From the NCBI GenBank assembly GCA_015062005.1, contig SUVL01000014.1, positions 1 to 64,000 of the forward strand: a stretch of 64,000 bases of DNA. Reading direction: 5' to 3'. Shown here one piece after another: positions 1 through 8,698 of this stretch. A model generated the notes under the pieces. The model ran no database searches, was not told the origin of the DNA, and saw only the letters and a program-made list of their open reading frames with translations. This stretch comes from Akkermansiaceae bacterium. Its GTDB lineage: Bacteria; Verrucomicrobiota; Verrucomicrobiia; Verrucomicrobiales; Akkermansiaceae. Numbering within the stretch: the stretch's first letter is position 1; each line of letters begins with the position of its first letter. Made by a program: the position numbers and the translations under genes.

Positions 1-125
1 GCGACCTCTCTTGTGTATTTTTTCGTTTTGCATGTCTGTGTGTTGGTTGGATTATACACGCACACGATGCTTTGCACAAGAAAAAGGGGGCTTAAACGGT
101 TGTCTTAAAATTAGGCGCCATTATA

Positions 126-277
126 TTGAAAGTTAGCGGCTTACGCCGATAGAGACACAGATGAAAGCTTACTGCCGATGGTGAGGCGTCTGATACCCCA
201 CTACGAATTTTCACACAGAATACTATGCCTTTATGTTGTTTAGGGCTATTTTTCCATAATCTTTGGGACACGTGTGG
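126..277 (-). repeat. Dispersed 152-bp intergenic repeat, copy 1 (inverted relative to copy 2 at 43573..43724)
   Basis: The reverse complement of this stretch lines up without gaps over 152 bp with 43573..43724; I count 14 mismatches by eye. The outer end carries the motif CGTGTCCCAAAG, which also occurs at 5766 and as a palindrome at 43758..43781. It lies in a gene-free stretch (1..623). The rest of that stretch holds a GC-rich hairpin at 480..514 (arms ending in CCCCCATT and AATGGGGG) and nothing else I can support as coding. Confidence 0.85.
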
Positions 278-623
278 TCCACGTGTTGCTTCCTTATGAT
301 TCTGTGTACAAGTCAAACACCTGCAACATAGGAGAATCCTTCCCCCCTTCGTTTGCCAAAAGTGGAAAGTGGTTCCCCCTTGTGCTATTTTCTCGTGTGG
401 TACATACAGGGCGTGTATACTCCCGGCTGAGTCACCTGCATGGAAGGTGCCCGTCACTACCCCGGATTGATGAGTTGTTGCGCCCCCATTTCCCTTGTTG
501 CGGAATGGGGGCGCTTCATTTCCCGGCGCTTCGTTTCCGCTTGAAAGAGGTTCCCTGTCGGGTAAATCGCTTGCATTATTCTGCCGCCTTCTGTATGGTG
601 CATTTACCAACTAACCTCACTAT

Positions 624-1133
624 ATGGCACAAAAACTTGATACTTTATTGAATTATCGGTATGAGGTGCGTAGTCCTGAGACGTGCACTATCACAGATTT
701 GGCCGGCATTCATCTCTGCACCGCTGTTCCCGGTTGTGTGGCGGAGTTCTTTGGCGATGGCCATCCTGTAACGTTGTCGTCAGACCTTGCTGTGATGCGG
801 TCTATACCAGGGCGCCCGGCGCAATCGAGAACTCTGCATCTGGTGGATTCTGATTCTGCGTCGCTGGAGCTGCAGGCCGACCACGTCTATCGCGCCGGGG
901 AGTCCACTTCTCTGGCTCTCAACGTGTCGGAGCCCGCGGCTGATTTTATCTGTGAGCTGAGTTTTTCGTGCGGCAGCATAGCTGCTGAGTTCTCTTCTCC
1001 TGCTGAGTGGCGCTGGCGCGGCGATGATGTGGCCGATGGCGCTTTTGTGCCCGCTGCGAACAAGCGGTACAGCGTGGTGCTTTTTAGTGATGGAGTATTG
1101 ATGCGCGGTCTGGTCCGGGGGGAAACGTTATGA
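624..1133 (+). CDS. Phage-like hypothetical protein (first gene of a three-gene cassette)
   Basis: 169 aa. I do not recognise a named domain. The protein looks like a beta-rich structural or accessory protein with no signal peptide or membrane segment. It is the first of three genes on this strand joined by stop/start overlaps: its TGA overlaps the next ATG at 1130..1133. A possible promoter (TTGCAT, 17 bp, TATGGT at 571..599) precedes it. The third gene of the set has a phage tail-associated look, so I infer a tail or virion accessory role. No integrase, capsid or lysis gene is nearby, so this is either a fragment of a prophage or a domesticated cassette. Confidence 0.6.
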   Translation: MAQKLDTLLNYRYEVRSPETCTITDLAGIHLCTAVPGCVAEFFGDGHPVTLSSDLAVMRSIPGRPAQSRTLHLVDSDSASLELQADHVYRAGESTSLALNVSEPAADFICELSFSCGSIAAEFSSPAEWRWRGDDVADGAFVPAANKRYSVVLFSDGVLMRGLVRGETL

Positions 1134-1369
1134 TGTATTGTAAACTATCGGATGACGGGGCGCTCAGCGTTGCGTGCAATCCCCTGCGGGAAAATGGGGT
1201 GGTTTATAGCAACGCAAGCCCGGAAACCTTGCAGAAGCTGGGTTATCTCCCCTTGCTCGATTGCCCCCGGCCGCCGGAAAAGGACGGCTTCTGGATTCGC
1301 GCTGTCTATGAGCTTGCCGGTGACCATGTGCTGCGCTCCTGGTACTATGAGGAAGGAGGTGACATGTGA
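1130..1369 (+). CDS. Small phage-like hypothetical protein
   Basis: 79 aa, starting at an ATG that overlaps the stop of the previous gene (ATGA) and ending in a GTGA overlap with the next gene, so translation of all three is probably coupled. It contains the segment DCPRPPEKDGF followed by a short conserved-looking YELAGDHVLRSWYYEE tail. I cannot assign a domain. Small proteins in this position, just before a protein with a YTPVEYL...GAQYIDSGI motif, occur in prophage tail regions of gut bacteria; that comparison is from memory. Confidence 0.6.
   Translation: MMYCKLSDDGALSVACNPLRENGVVYSNASPETLQKLGYLPLLDCPRPPEKDGFWIRAVYELAGDHVLRSWYYEEGGDM
1351..1360 (+). promoter_or_regulatory. Strong Shine-Dalgarno fixing a GTG start
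   Basis: GGAAGGAGGT lies five bases before the GTG at 1366 and inside the end of the preceding gene. It is the clearest ribosome-binding site in this region and supports GTG, overlapping the TGA of the upstream gene, as the start of the 207-aa protein. Confidence 0.75.
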
Positions 1370-1989
1370 TACAGCACCTGCTTACAGAGGAGGGTTCGCC
1401 TTCAGCGCTTTTGCCATATACTCCCGTTGAGTATTTGCGCAGCCCCGGAGCGCAGTATATTGATTCCGGTATCTGCCCGGATGATTCTACGGGGGCTATG
1501 GCTTGTTTTTGTGCCGAATCAAAAATTGGGCAGTTCAATTACCCGGCCGGTGCCATGTATGATGACGGTTCTGCTCGGTTTTATGTGCCTGGCGTTACTG
1601 CGAATGTGGGAGGTGCCGCCTTTGGCTGGAATGCGAGTACATTTTTTGTTAACGGTGGCGTGAACCCTTTATTGAAGGCGGTTTCCAGCCTTAACTATTT
1701 AAATAATCGAGAGGCTGCTTTTGATAACGGTGTGCATTCATACCGCGCGGATTTGAGCACACCTTTGTATCCAGTTGACCTTCCAATACATATTTTTGGT
1801 GTGAATCGGGATGGATCTAATGTGACCAACTTTGATATGCGGATCTATTATGTCATCATCAGTAAGGGAACAAACATAGTGCGGCATTTTGTGCCGGCTC
1901 TGGATGCTGCCGGAACCCCCTGTATGTGGGATAAAATCAGCAGGAGTTTTTTCTATAACATCGGCACAGGCGCTTTTATCGTCCCCTGA
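1366..1989 (+). CDS. Phage tail-associated/lectin-like protein (predicted)
   Basis: 207 aa, GTG start supported by the Shine-Dalgarno at 1351..1360. After a short linker, the segment PVEYLRSPGAQYIDSGI (about residues 20-37) is the signature opening of concanavalin-like beta-sandwich proteins common in phage tail and prophage modules. The C-terminal half ends with the segment GTPCMWDKISRSFFYNIGTG, also usual in that group. A glycan-binding or adhesion role is plausible but inferred. The gene is followed by a bidirectional terminator (2006..2037) and faces the polysaccharide locus tail to tail. Confidence 0.65.
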   Translation: MIQHLLTEEGSPSALLPYTPVEYLRSPGAQYIDSGICPDDSTGAMACFCAESKIGQFNYPAGAMYDDGSARFYVPGVTANVGGAAFGWNASTFFVNGGVNPLLKAVSSLNYLNNREAAFDNGVHSYRADLSTPLYPVDLPIHIFGVNRDGSNVTNFDMRIYYVIISKGTNIVRHFVPALDAAGTPCMWDKISRSFFYNIGTGAFIVP

Positions 1990-2005
1990 GTGCTTATCTG
2001 AGAAA

Positions 2006-2037
2006 CCGCCCGGCCTTTTTTGTTTCAGGCCGGGCGG
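2006..2037. terminator. Convergent (bidirectional) terminator hairpin
   Basis: Ten-bp arms CCGCCCGGCC and GGCCGGGCGG enclose a T-rich loop, between the stop of the phage-like gene (1989, plus) and the stop of the radical SAM gene (2048, minus). It can serve both strands. Confidence 0.75.
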
Positions 2038-2047
2038 CAAGGGAGGT

Positions 2048-3142
2048 CTACTTTTTGAGAGAACGAATAATCTTTTTCATGCCTCTGGCTGCTTCACAAT
2101 AGCGCAGAGTGTGGAACGCTCGCTCAATCCAGCTGTATTCCCGGTTGTTGTCTTTGAGCTTGCAGGAGAAGAATTCCTTCACGTTCGGCTTCAGCCATTC
2201 GCTGCCATCGGCACACACCCGGTTGCGCAGCTGCGCGTAGGTGATGCATTTATGCTCCGGAATGCAGCCCAAGGTGAGGAAGGCGTGGCCGTTATGGCAA
2301 TGCGGTGCTGTGCAGTAGTGGCCTATGGGCGTGAAGTCAATGGGCTTTTCCAGATCATCGAAAATAGACTGCACCTTGAATGATGAATAGCATTGCCTCA
2401 TGACGCCGGTTCCCAAATCCAGCACAAATGACCAATCGCCGGCATAGCAGAATTCGCGTCTCTTTTTGCCAAAGATGGTGCGCTTGTAGTCAAACATGTC
2501 AGAGTTGAAAACACTCCATGTCCTGTAAAACTCATCGTGCGGCAGTTTGGTGAGAATGGGCTTGTCTTTTGCCGGGGCCGCTTCGTTGCGCGCTATCGTT
2601 ATATGGCATGCCGCTCCTAGTTCTTCGACTGCCTTTTTGCGAATGTCTTCAATGTACGGTATTGATTCATCATTGGGGGTGAGTTCCAGTGTGAAAGAAC
2701 ATCCGGCGTCTCGCATTTTGCGGATGTTGTTGAAGAACAAATCGAAGAGATTCTTTCGCTTTAATTCCAGATAGTGGTATGAGAATTTAAAGGCCAGACG
2801 TGATAGTAACTCGGGCGGGAGGGCTGCCAGTTCATCAAACCTTTTTGTGACGGTAGCGTTGGTCACTATCATGAGATAGTGGCCGTTTTCCAGCAGAACG
2901 CGGATGTAATCAGTCATCTGCGGCGGCAGCAGGGTTTCGCCACCCCCGCATACATTGATGAGGCATGCACCGCCGAGCCTCTCTTTGCTTAAGGCTTTCT
3001 GAACATGCTCGGGGGAGAATTTAAACTCAGGAAGAGCATTTTTGAAAAGTCCGGTGTGCGCAATGTAGCAGTAGTGGCACCGCATGGTACAGGTTGTCAC
3101 AGGTACATAGAGATCAATAAATCTTTTTAGTTTTTCATTCAT
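2048..3142 (-). CDS. Radical SAM enzyme with SPASM-like cysteine-rich C-terminus
   Basis: 364 aa. The radical SAM motif CTMRCHYC (Cys18, Cys22, Cys25) sits close to the N-terminus, and the glycine-rich CGGGE segment follows at about residue 66. The C-terminal third is rich in Cys and His (CYAGDW, QCY, CTAPHCHNGH, GC), typical of an auxiliary Fe-S SPASM or twitch region. This should be an S-adenosylmethionine radical enzyme. Its start overlaps the stop of the flippase gene by 4 bp, so it is co-translated with polysaccharide genes and probably modifies a sugar, lipid carrier or peptide tied to the surface glycan. The substrate is unknown. Confidence 0.8.
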   Translation of the reverse strand: MNEKLKRFIDLYVPVTTCTMRCHYCYIAHTGLFKNALPEFKFSPEHVQKALSKERLGGACLINVCGGGETLLPPQMTDYIRVLLENGHYLMIVTNATVTKRFDELAALPPELLSRLAFKFSYHYLELKRKNLFDLFFNNIRKMRDAGCSFTLELTPNDESIPYIEDIRKKAVEELGAACHITIARNEAAPAKDKPILTKLPHDEFYRTWSVFNSDMFDYKRTIFGKKRREFCYAGDWSFVLDLGTGVMRQCYSSFKVQSIFDDLEKPIDFTPIGHYCTAPHCHNGHAFLTLGCIPEHKCITYAQLRNRVCADGSEWLKPNVKEFFSCKLKDNNREYSWIERAFHTLRYCEAARGMKKIIRSLKK

Positions 3143-4659
3143 GTTGATTTGCTCTTAATTAATTTGCCAAAAAATAGCTTGCGTTCGTCAGCATTGATGT
3201 AGCTCAATGCAATGGTGATTGCGTATATCAGACTGAAACTGACGATTTTGATGAAAAATGTTGTCCATCCAGAATAGGGAAGTAGAGTATTGATTCCCCA
3301 TGCAGAGAATATGAGGACTGGGAGCCAGACCCAGGCTCGCTGCAGGGTTTCTGTGAAGAAACGGGGGATTTCCAGCCCCAGCTTTTTCCAGTAGAACCAG
3401 TTCATGAACAGCCCCTGGCCGAGAATGATAGAGATGCTGGTGCCGATAGCCAACCCCCGGCAGCCCCAGTGCACAGAGAGTATATACCCGGCAATCAGAG
3501 AAAGGAAGCTGGAAATAGTCAGCACAGTTACGCGGTATTTCATGGCATTGCGAGCCTGCAGAATCTGCCAGCCTAGGGCCTGGAGAAGCAGGAAACCATA
3601 GGGAATGAGGATGGCGATGGTGACAAACCAGCAATCGACGGTGCGGCTTCCCAGGGTATCACCAATCCAGAGGTGGAAGAACTCTTGCCCGAAGAAGATG
3701 ATACCCAGATAAACAACGGCCAGAATGATGAATTGGGCTCGCCCGATGCGTATCATGAGGTTGGTCTGTTCGGTATTGCTGGCACCGTTGACCACCATGC
3801 CCACAACCCTGGGCAGGAAAAGCCCTGCAATGCAGCCGGAAAGGGTGAAGAAGTGCTGGAATATGGTAAGTCCGTAGGAGTAGATAGTCACTTCATCAGC
3901 ACCTTGGGTCATGCCGATGATGAATCCGCCGGAGCCGGTGTTCATGATGTTGATGAGGCGGTCCAGGAACATCCATACGGAGAAAGCGAAGAGGGAACGA
4001 CAGAGCGGCCAGTCCCAGCCGTTCCAGGTCATGCGGGCTTTGAGTACCTTGAAGCAGTAGAACACGTTCCACACCAGCCCGAGAACCCCTAGTGAGATAC
4101 TGAGCGAGGTGAGAGCAATGGAGCGGAAACCCAGCAGGAGCAGCGCAATAGTGCCGATAACGGAGAGGATGGCAGCGCTCAGGCCTATGATGCCTGGCCA
4201 GGTGAACTTCTGGCGGGAGGTGGCGATGCCACTCAGACTGCGCCCCGGGAACATGAGGGCGCAGTTGAACAGGGTCATGAGGTAGAGAATGCGGTAAATG
4301 CGCAGTTCCTCCGCATTGAATTTGTCAAAAATATCACCCAGGAAGGGGAAGATGCAGAGCCCGGCGGCCAGCACCACAATGCCTACAATGGTGAAAAGCG
4401 CGGCTACATTACCCAGATAGTGAGCTTCGCCTTCATCGTCTCCCTTGGCCCGGTATTCGCTCAGAAACTTGGTGGTGGAGGCTGTGAGCCCGAAATCGCA
4501 CATGGCCAGCCAGCTGATGATGGAACCGGCTATCATGTAGACGCCGTATTCACTGGGCCCGAGCTGAGCCAGAACAAAGGGCGACAAAAAGAAGCCCACA
4601 GCGAAGCGCAGCGCCAGGGAAATGTAGTTGAGCAGGATACCTGTTTTGATTTCAGACAT
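3139..4659 (-). CDS. Polysaccharide flippase (Wzx/MATE-like)
   Basis: 506 aa integral membrane protein with about 12-14 hydrophobic segments, beginning ILLNYISLALRFAVGFFLSPF and containing the QLGPSEYGVYMIAGSI loop usual in Wzx-type oligosaccharide flippases. It would move lipid-linked repeat units across the inner membrane. It lies 2 bp after the pyruvyl transferase gene and overlaps the radical SAM gene by 4 bp, so the three form a tight transcription unit. A second, different flippase (WzxC-like) lies at 15941..17371, which suggests either two glycans or a composite locus. Confidence 0.88.
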   Translation of the reverse strand: MSEIKTGILLNYISLALRFAVGFFLSPFVLAQLGPSEYGVYMIAGSIISWLAMCDFGLTASTTKFLSEYRAKGDDEGEAHYLGNVAALFTIVGIVVLAAGLCIFPFLGDIFDKFNAEELRIYRILYLMTLFNCALMFPGRSLSGIATSRQKFTWPGIIGLSAAILSVIGTIALLLLGFRSIALTSLSISLGVLGLVWNVFYCFKVLKARMTWNGWDWPLCRSLFAFSVWMFLDRLINIMNTGSGGFIIGMTQGADEVTIYSYGLTIFQHFFTLSGCIAGLFLPRVVGMVVNGASNTEQTNLMIRIGRAQFIILAVVYLGIIFFGQEFFHLWIGDTLGSRTVDCWFVTIAILIPYGFLLLQALGWQILQARNAMKYRVTVLTISSFLSLIAGYILSVHWGCRGLAIGTSISIILGQGLFMNWFYWKKLGLEIPRFFTETLQRAWVWLPVLIFSAWGINTLLPYSGWTTFFIKIVSFSLIYAITIALSYINADERKLFFGKLIKSKST

Positions 4660-4661
4660 GT

Positions 4662-5687
4662 CTAAACGCGCTTCCGAAGTTTGCGCAGAGCGAGATACAA
4701 CCGTGTGAATATACTATTGTTCAATTTGTCGAAAGCTTTTTCAATGTCGGGGGGTAAGTGCTGTCCGGTGATGAGTTGAGCCGTCGGGTACCTTTTCTGC
4801 AACGAGAGGCGGTGAACCTCACCCAGTTTTCCGTAATCGTTATCAAGCAGGTATACAGTCTTGCCGCAAAGAAGGGAAAGAATACCAACATGGAGACGGT
4901 CGGTTACCACAACATCGGGGTGGTGCAGGGCATCGGCAAAAAGTTTAATCAGCCTGGGTGTGTGCGAGTTTCCAGCGCATGAAGAGCTCCACACCAGTGA
5001 TATATCGTATGCCATGGGGCTGGTGAGGGGATGGCTTTTTTCTGCGTCCGTGCGCAGCAGAAAGGCGATTTTGCAGCACTTGCTGTTCAGTGTGCTGCGC
5101 ACAGTAGACAGCCGGACCTTGCGCTGCATGATGCGGCCTACATGACTGTTCAGCAGCGTTGAAAGCTGTTTCTCCTCGGCTTCGTAACCAGCTATGCTGG
5201 TGCCGCATGTTGCCATAGTGGCAAGGTTTAGGGAGAGCGCCATATCATCTGCCAGCGCAACCTGCACCTGCGGTGACACTGTGGCTGTTACGTAATCGTA
5301 TGTGTGCTGCCCTCGGCAAATGATGGTGTGTCGATTGTCAAAGCTCCTGAGGAAATCATCCACCTGGTAGAAACTGTGCGGCAGAATGATACACTGCTTT
5401 ACTTGTGGCGCCGTAAGGTGCTTCCGGTGACGAGTCAGACTTCCCCAGTGGCTGGTGAAGCGCCCGCCGCCGCCATACACAAGGTTATACGAAGCCTCCT
5501 GCGGTGGGTTCATCGGGCAGAAAGGCTTCCAGTTCAGTTTCTCGCGTTCAAAAAACTGCCGGGTAGCTTCGGCTATGAGCAAATCCCCCAGGTTCCCTTC
5601 ATTCGGCCAGTAGTAGAATTCTCCCAGCTCTCGCAGGCTTGCTGCAAGTTCATGCAACTCCGTTTTTTTCTGAGATCCTGTTTGCAT
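4662..5687 (-). CDS. Polysaccharide pyruvyl transferase family protein
   Basis: 341 aa. The opening YYWPNEGNLGDLLIAEATRQF, the YGGGGRF segment, the HSFYQVDDF stretch and the C-terminal VVVTDRLHVGILSLLCGK are hallmarks of the PF04230 family (ExoV/CsaB-like). These enzymes transfer a pyruvate ketal from phosphoenolpyruvate to a sugar, or act as related transferases. It is the first gene of the unit with the flippase and the radical SAM enzyme. A second member of the family lies at 12004..13128. Confidence 0.85.
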   Translation of the reverse strand: MQTGSQKKTELHELAASLRELGEFYYWPNEGNLGDLLIAEATRQFFEREKLNWKPFCPMNPPQEASYNLVYGGGGRFTSHWGSLTRHRKHLTAPQVKQCIILPHSFYQVDDFLRSFDNRHTIICRGQHTYDYVTATVSPQVQVALADDMALSLNLATMATCGTSIAGYEAEEKQLSTLLNSHVGRIMQRKVRLSTVRSTLNSKCCKIAFLLRTDAEKSHPLTSPMAYDISLVWSSSCAGNSHTPRLIKLFADALHHPDVVVTDRLHVGILSLLCGKTVYLLDNDYGKLGEVHRLSLQKRYPTAQLITGQHLPPDIEKAFDKLNNSIFTRLYLALRKLRKRV

Positions 5688-5765
5688 CGTATGGCTTCGA
5701 CATTCTAGTGATTACTCCTTCGTAAGTCAAGATTATTCACATGCAGGTAATTGCGCTGCGGTGCA

Positions 5766-6062
5766 CGCGTGTCCCAAAGTTTAAGTGAAGACAACGATAA
5801 ATAGGAATTTGAATTGCGAATGAGTTATGAGTACGAAGTAAAAAGTTTCGCGGGCATTCGCCCGCCGGTGTTAAGCTAATTGATATACAATGGCGAGCCG
5901 TAGGCGAGCGGAGCGAGTGGGTGGCAGACGTGGATGCGCGTTGATATGCAAATAATCAATGCTTAACATAAACGGAGCGCTCATGCGAATCTGCCACCCC
6001 GCCAGCTGGCGGGGTTCCGGTCTTATTACTACACCATACCCAGGGCTCACGCCCTGGGCTTT
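5766..6062. repeat. Intergenic mosaic of repeats and REP-like palindromes
   Basis: The 396-bp gap 5688..6083 has no supported gene. It holds, in order: a CGTGTCCCAAAG motif (5766..5777) shared with the 152-bp repeat family; the 86-bp repeat at 5829..5914 including the palindrome GCGGGCATTCGCCCGC; a CCCCGCCAGCTGGCGGGG palindrome (about 5997..6014); and a second palindrome CCCAGGGCTCACGCCCTGGG (6039..6058). The last two form a REP-like pair and could also terminate the SDR gene that ends at 6084, although no T-tract follows. Confidence 0.75.
5829..5914 (+). repeat. 86-bp perfect repeat, copy 1
   Basis: Identical base for base to 9034..9119 in the same orientation. It starts GAGTACGAAGTAAAAAG, contains a GCGGGC/GCCCGC hairpin, and ends GTAGGCGAGCGGAGC. 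The two copies bracket the SDR and TPP-enzyme genes. Confidence 0.92.
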
Positions 6063-6083
6063 GTAAATAGAAGCTTGGGGCTT

Positions 6084-6959
6084 TCAACTGTCCCCCATGA
6101 GCCCCAGGCTACGCCCCCCATCTACCTGAAGGTTCTGGCCGGTGATGAACCCGGCCTGGGGTGAGGCAAGGAAAGTCACGGCGTGCGCTATATCCTCCGG
6201 CTTTCCAATGGCGTGCATGCAGTTGGAGCGAAGCAGGTATTCGCGCTGGTGCTCACTGTATTCTCCGCGTTGAATAAAGCCAGGCGAAACGCAGTTTGCC
6301 GTGATACCGTGCGGCCCCACTTCCAGTGCCAGACTGCGGGTAAAGCCGATGATGCCGGCCTTGGCTGCGGCATAGTCGCTGAAGGCGATTTTGCCGCGCT
6401 CTGCTATGGTTGAGGATATATTGATGATACGACCGCTTCCCTGTGTTACCATGCAGGCCGCAGCTATTTTGGAGCCGGTGATGCACAGGCGCAGGTTTGA
6501 CCTCAGCACATCATCAACTACCTCCATGCTCTGCTGGTGCATGGGGGCCGCTTTGTCGCGGGCAGAGCCGCCCGCGCAGTTAATCCAGATGTCCAGCGGC
6601 CTGCCACCCAGAGCTGCCTTTACTGCGCTCTCTACGGCTCTCTCATCGTCCATCTGAAGCGGAAGCGCTGTGCACTGGCCCGGGGCAAGCCGATTCATTT
6701 CCGTGACTACCGGTGCCAGCCGGGCCTCATTTCGCCCGGCTGCGTATACATGGGCTCCTTCGCTGATGAGTCTGGCGGTGATGGCGCGTCCCAGCGAACC
6801 GCTCGCCCCGGTCACCACGGCGGTTTTGCCTTCCAGCAGCCGGCCGGAAATCACCGTGTAGACGCTTTCGTTATTATACATCTTGACTGGCACATAGACC
6901 GGTGCTATGCCAGTTTTGCGGAACACCCATGCGAGTGTGTTTTTGATTAACTGTTTCAT
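6084..6959 (-). CDS. Short-chain dehydrogenase/reductase (SDR)
   Basis: 291 aa, classical SDR. The nucleotide-binding TGASGSLG motif falls near residues 49-56, NCAGG stands in place of NNAG, a serine lies in NISST, and the catalytic YAAAK follows. The C-terminus FITGQNLQVDGGRSLG is FabG-like. About 40 extra N-terminal residues precede the Rossmann fold. It starts 7 bp after the TPP-enzyme gene and is surely co-transcribed with it. In glycan loci such a pair can add and then reduce a two-carbon branch on a sugar; this function is inferred from position, not demonstrated. Confidence 0.87.
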   Translation of the reverse strand: MKQLIKNTLAWVFRKTGIAPVYVPVKMYNNESVYTVISGRLLEGKTAVVTGASGSLGRAITARLISEGAHVYAAGRNEARLAPVVTEMNRLAPGQCTALPLQMDDERAVESAVKAALGGRPLDIWINCAGGSARDKAAPMHQQSMEVVDDVLRSNLRLCITGSKIAAACMVTQGSGRIINISSTIAERGKIAFSDYAAAKAGIIGFTRSLALEVGPHGITANCVSPGFIQRGEYSEHQREYLLRSNCMHAIGKPEDIAHAVTFLASPQAGFITGQNLQVDGGRSLGLMGDS

Positions 6960-6966
6960 AGCTTTG

Positions 6967-8694
6967 TCAGTTTTTCAGCGTATCGCGAATCAGGTTCTTA
7001 ATTTTTGTTTTAATGCCGAACCCTTTGCGAACTGGTGGTAGGTTGAAATCGGATATATCATGCCACGCTTTGGCATCGGTATCCTTATCGGTGAAAACTT
7101 CAAATAGAATTGGCGTGTCTGATTGTTCTGCCGTGAATAAGGGAAGATTGGCATCAAACTCTTCCTGGGAGGCTGCAGAAAGATAAGTGAAACCGCGCGA
7201 TTCTACCCAGCCTCTGGCTGAGGAAATATGGCCTGCTGCTGCATTTCGATCCAAGGAGGGAAAATTCTGCAATCCTCTTGTATTGTAGTAGAACATGGAA
7301 GCCCCGCCATTGTTGAAAAGGAGGATGCGGACATTGTTCCGCACGTATTTGTTCCAGAGGGCGTTGAGATCGTAGAAGAAAGTGAGGTCTCCCAGGAAAA
7401 GGAATGAGAGACGATCAGAAACGGCTGCCTGGCCGATAAAGGAACTCATGCAGCCATCGATGCCATGTACTCCTCGATTGCAGAATACGCGGACACTGGA
7501 ATCATGGGTAAAGAATTGAGCTATACGGATGGTGGAACTGTTTCCAAGGTGAAGCATGGAATGTGGCGGGATGGCTTCCAGCGCATTTTTGCATGCATAG
7601 CAGCTGGAATAGGGGAGCTCCGGCAGTTGGAACCTATCAATTCGTGCTTTACAGAGCTGGTAGTATTCATCGCTTGCTCCGGCTTGGGCAAAATCGGCCA
7701 TGATGCGGAGGAAGTTCAGGCTGCTACTTTCTATCACATATTTGAGTTTGCGGTATGGATCTGCCAGAGTTCCCTTTTCATGAACTAACCAGTGTTCAAT
7801 GGATGGATTTTGTGCTTTAAGGTAATACTTGAGGTTGGTCACAACACTGCCGTCAAGCGAAATAACAACATCGGGTTGCATGGCATCCGTGATAGGCTGT
7901 GCTTTTTCTATTTCCAGTGCACGCTCGCAGTGCAGGTTAGCCAGGGAATCATGAGCCAACACACAGTTGAACCCCTTGGATATTTTATCGAGCAAATCAG
8001 TCATTTCGTCCGAAAATGAAATATTCTGCCCGCAAAGGATGAGAATACGCTTGCTTCTTGCTGAGTCAAAAATTTTTTTCCACGTCTGAGCGGTAGTCTG
8101 ATAGTCCAGTCGTTGTACGATGTTGATAAGCGGCAACTCGTTTGTGGTGAACGTATCGCCCAGGGCAAACATGCCGTAGGAGATGGGGACGTTGATGTGG
8201 ATAGGACCGGTGCCATGGTGGTTCATTTCCAGAAACGCTTCATTGAGCAACCGGCGGCAATACCAGTCGTCACGGTCATTATGAATTTCTTCGGGCAGGG
8301 AAACTGCGTACTTCGTGATATTTTTGAACATGGGAGGCTGGTTGATCATCAGATCTTCCAGCTGGTTGAGGAAATAGGGGTGTTTATCTGCCGTGATGAC
8401 GATGAGCGGAATGTTCCTGTGGTATGCTTCCGTCACGGCACTGATGTAATTGCAGGTGGCTGTTCCTGAGGTGCACATGATGGCAACGGGAGCCTGAAGT
8501 TCCTGCGCAATACCTATGGCAAAGAAAGCGGCGCTGCGTTCATCCGTCACACTGTACGTTTGGAAAAAAGAATCTTCATCAATGGAGCGCACCATGGCAT
8601 TGTGGCTGGTCCCGGGGGAAATGACGATGTGTTTGATGCCCTGTGCTTTGAGCATGGCGACCACGTAGAGGGCGCTTTTATGATTGGTGTACAT
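6967..8694 (-). CDS. MenD-like thiamine pyrophosphate-dependent enzyme
   Basis: 575 aa with the three-domain TPP-enzyme layout. The N-terminal Pyr domain has VISPGTSHNAM and the cofactor-activating glutamate in VTDERSAAFFAIG. The C-terminal PP domain has GDLTFFYDLNAL followed about 25 residues later by NNGG, the TPP/Mg2+ motif. It resembles SEPHCHC synthase (MenD), but its place in a glycan locus beside an SDR argues for a decarboxylating carboligase acting on a sugar or its precursor. The ATG at 8694 is preceded within 4 bases by a run of 12 C on the coding strand, which may vary expression. Confidence 0.83.
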   Translation of the reverse strand: MYTNHKSALYVVAMLKAQGIKHIVISPGTSHNAMVRSIDEDSFFQTYSVTDERSAAFFAIGIAQELQAPVAIMCTSGTATCNYISAVTEAYHRNIPLIVITADKHPYFLNQLEDLMINQPPMFKNITKYAVSLPEEIHNDRDDWYCRRLLNEAFLEMNHHGTGPIHINVPISYGMFALGDTFTTNELPLINIVQRLDYQTTAQTWKKIFDSARSKRILILCGQNISFSDEMTDLLDKISKGFNCVLAHDSLANLHCERALEIEKAQPITDAMQPDVVISLDGSVVTNLKYYLKAQNPSIEHWLVHEKGTLADPYRKLKYVIESSSLNFLRIMADFAQAGASDEYYQLCKARIDRFQLPELPYSSCYACKNALEAIPPHSMLHLGNSSTIRIAQFFTHDSSVRVFCNRGVHGIDGCMSSFIGQAAVSDRLSFLFLGDLTFFYDLNALWNKYVRNNVRILLFNNGGASMFYYNTRGLQNFPSLDRNAAAGHISSARGWVESRGFTYLSAASQEEFDANLPLFTAEQSDTPILFEVFTDKDTDAKAWHDISDFNLPPVRKGFGIKTKIKNLIRDTLKN

Positions 8695-8698
8695 ATGC

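Noticed and set aside
92..651. Open frames of 125-172 codons on both strands left of the phage-like cassette
   Set aside because: They run across the 152-bp dispersed repeat and a GC hairpin, have no protein-like composition, and overlap each other.
6967..8694. Naming the TPP enzyme menD
   Set aside because: The sequence is MenD-like, but the context is a glycan locus with an SDR partner and no other men gene; the name would claim more than the sequence shows.
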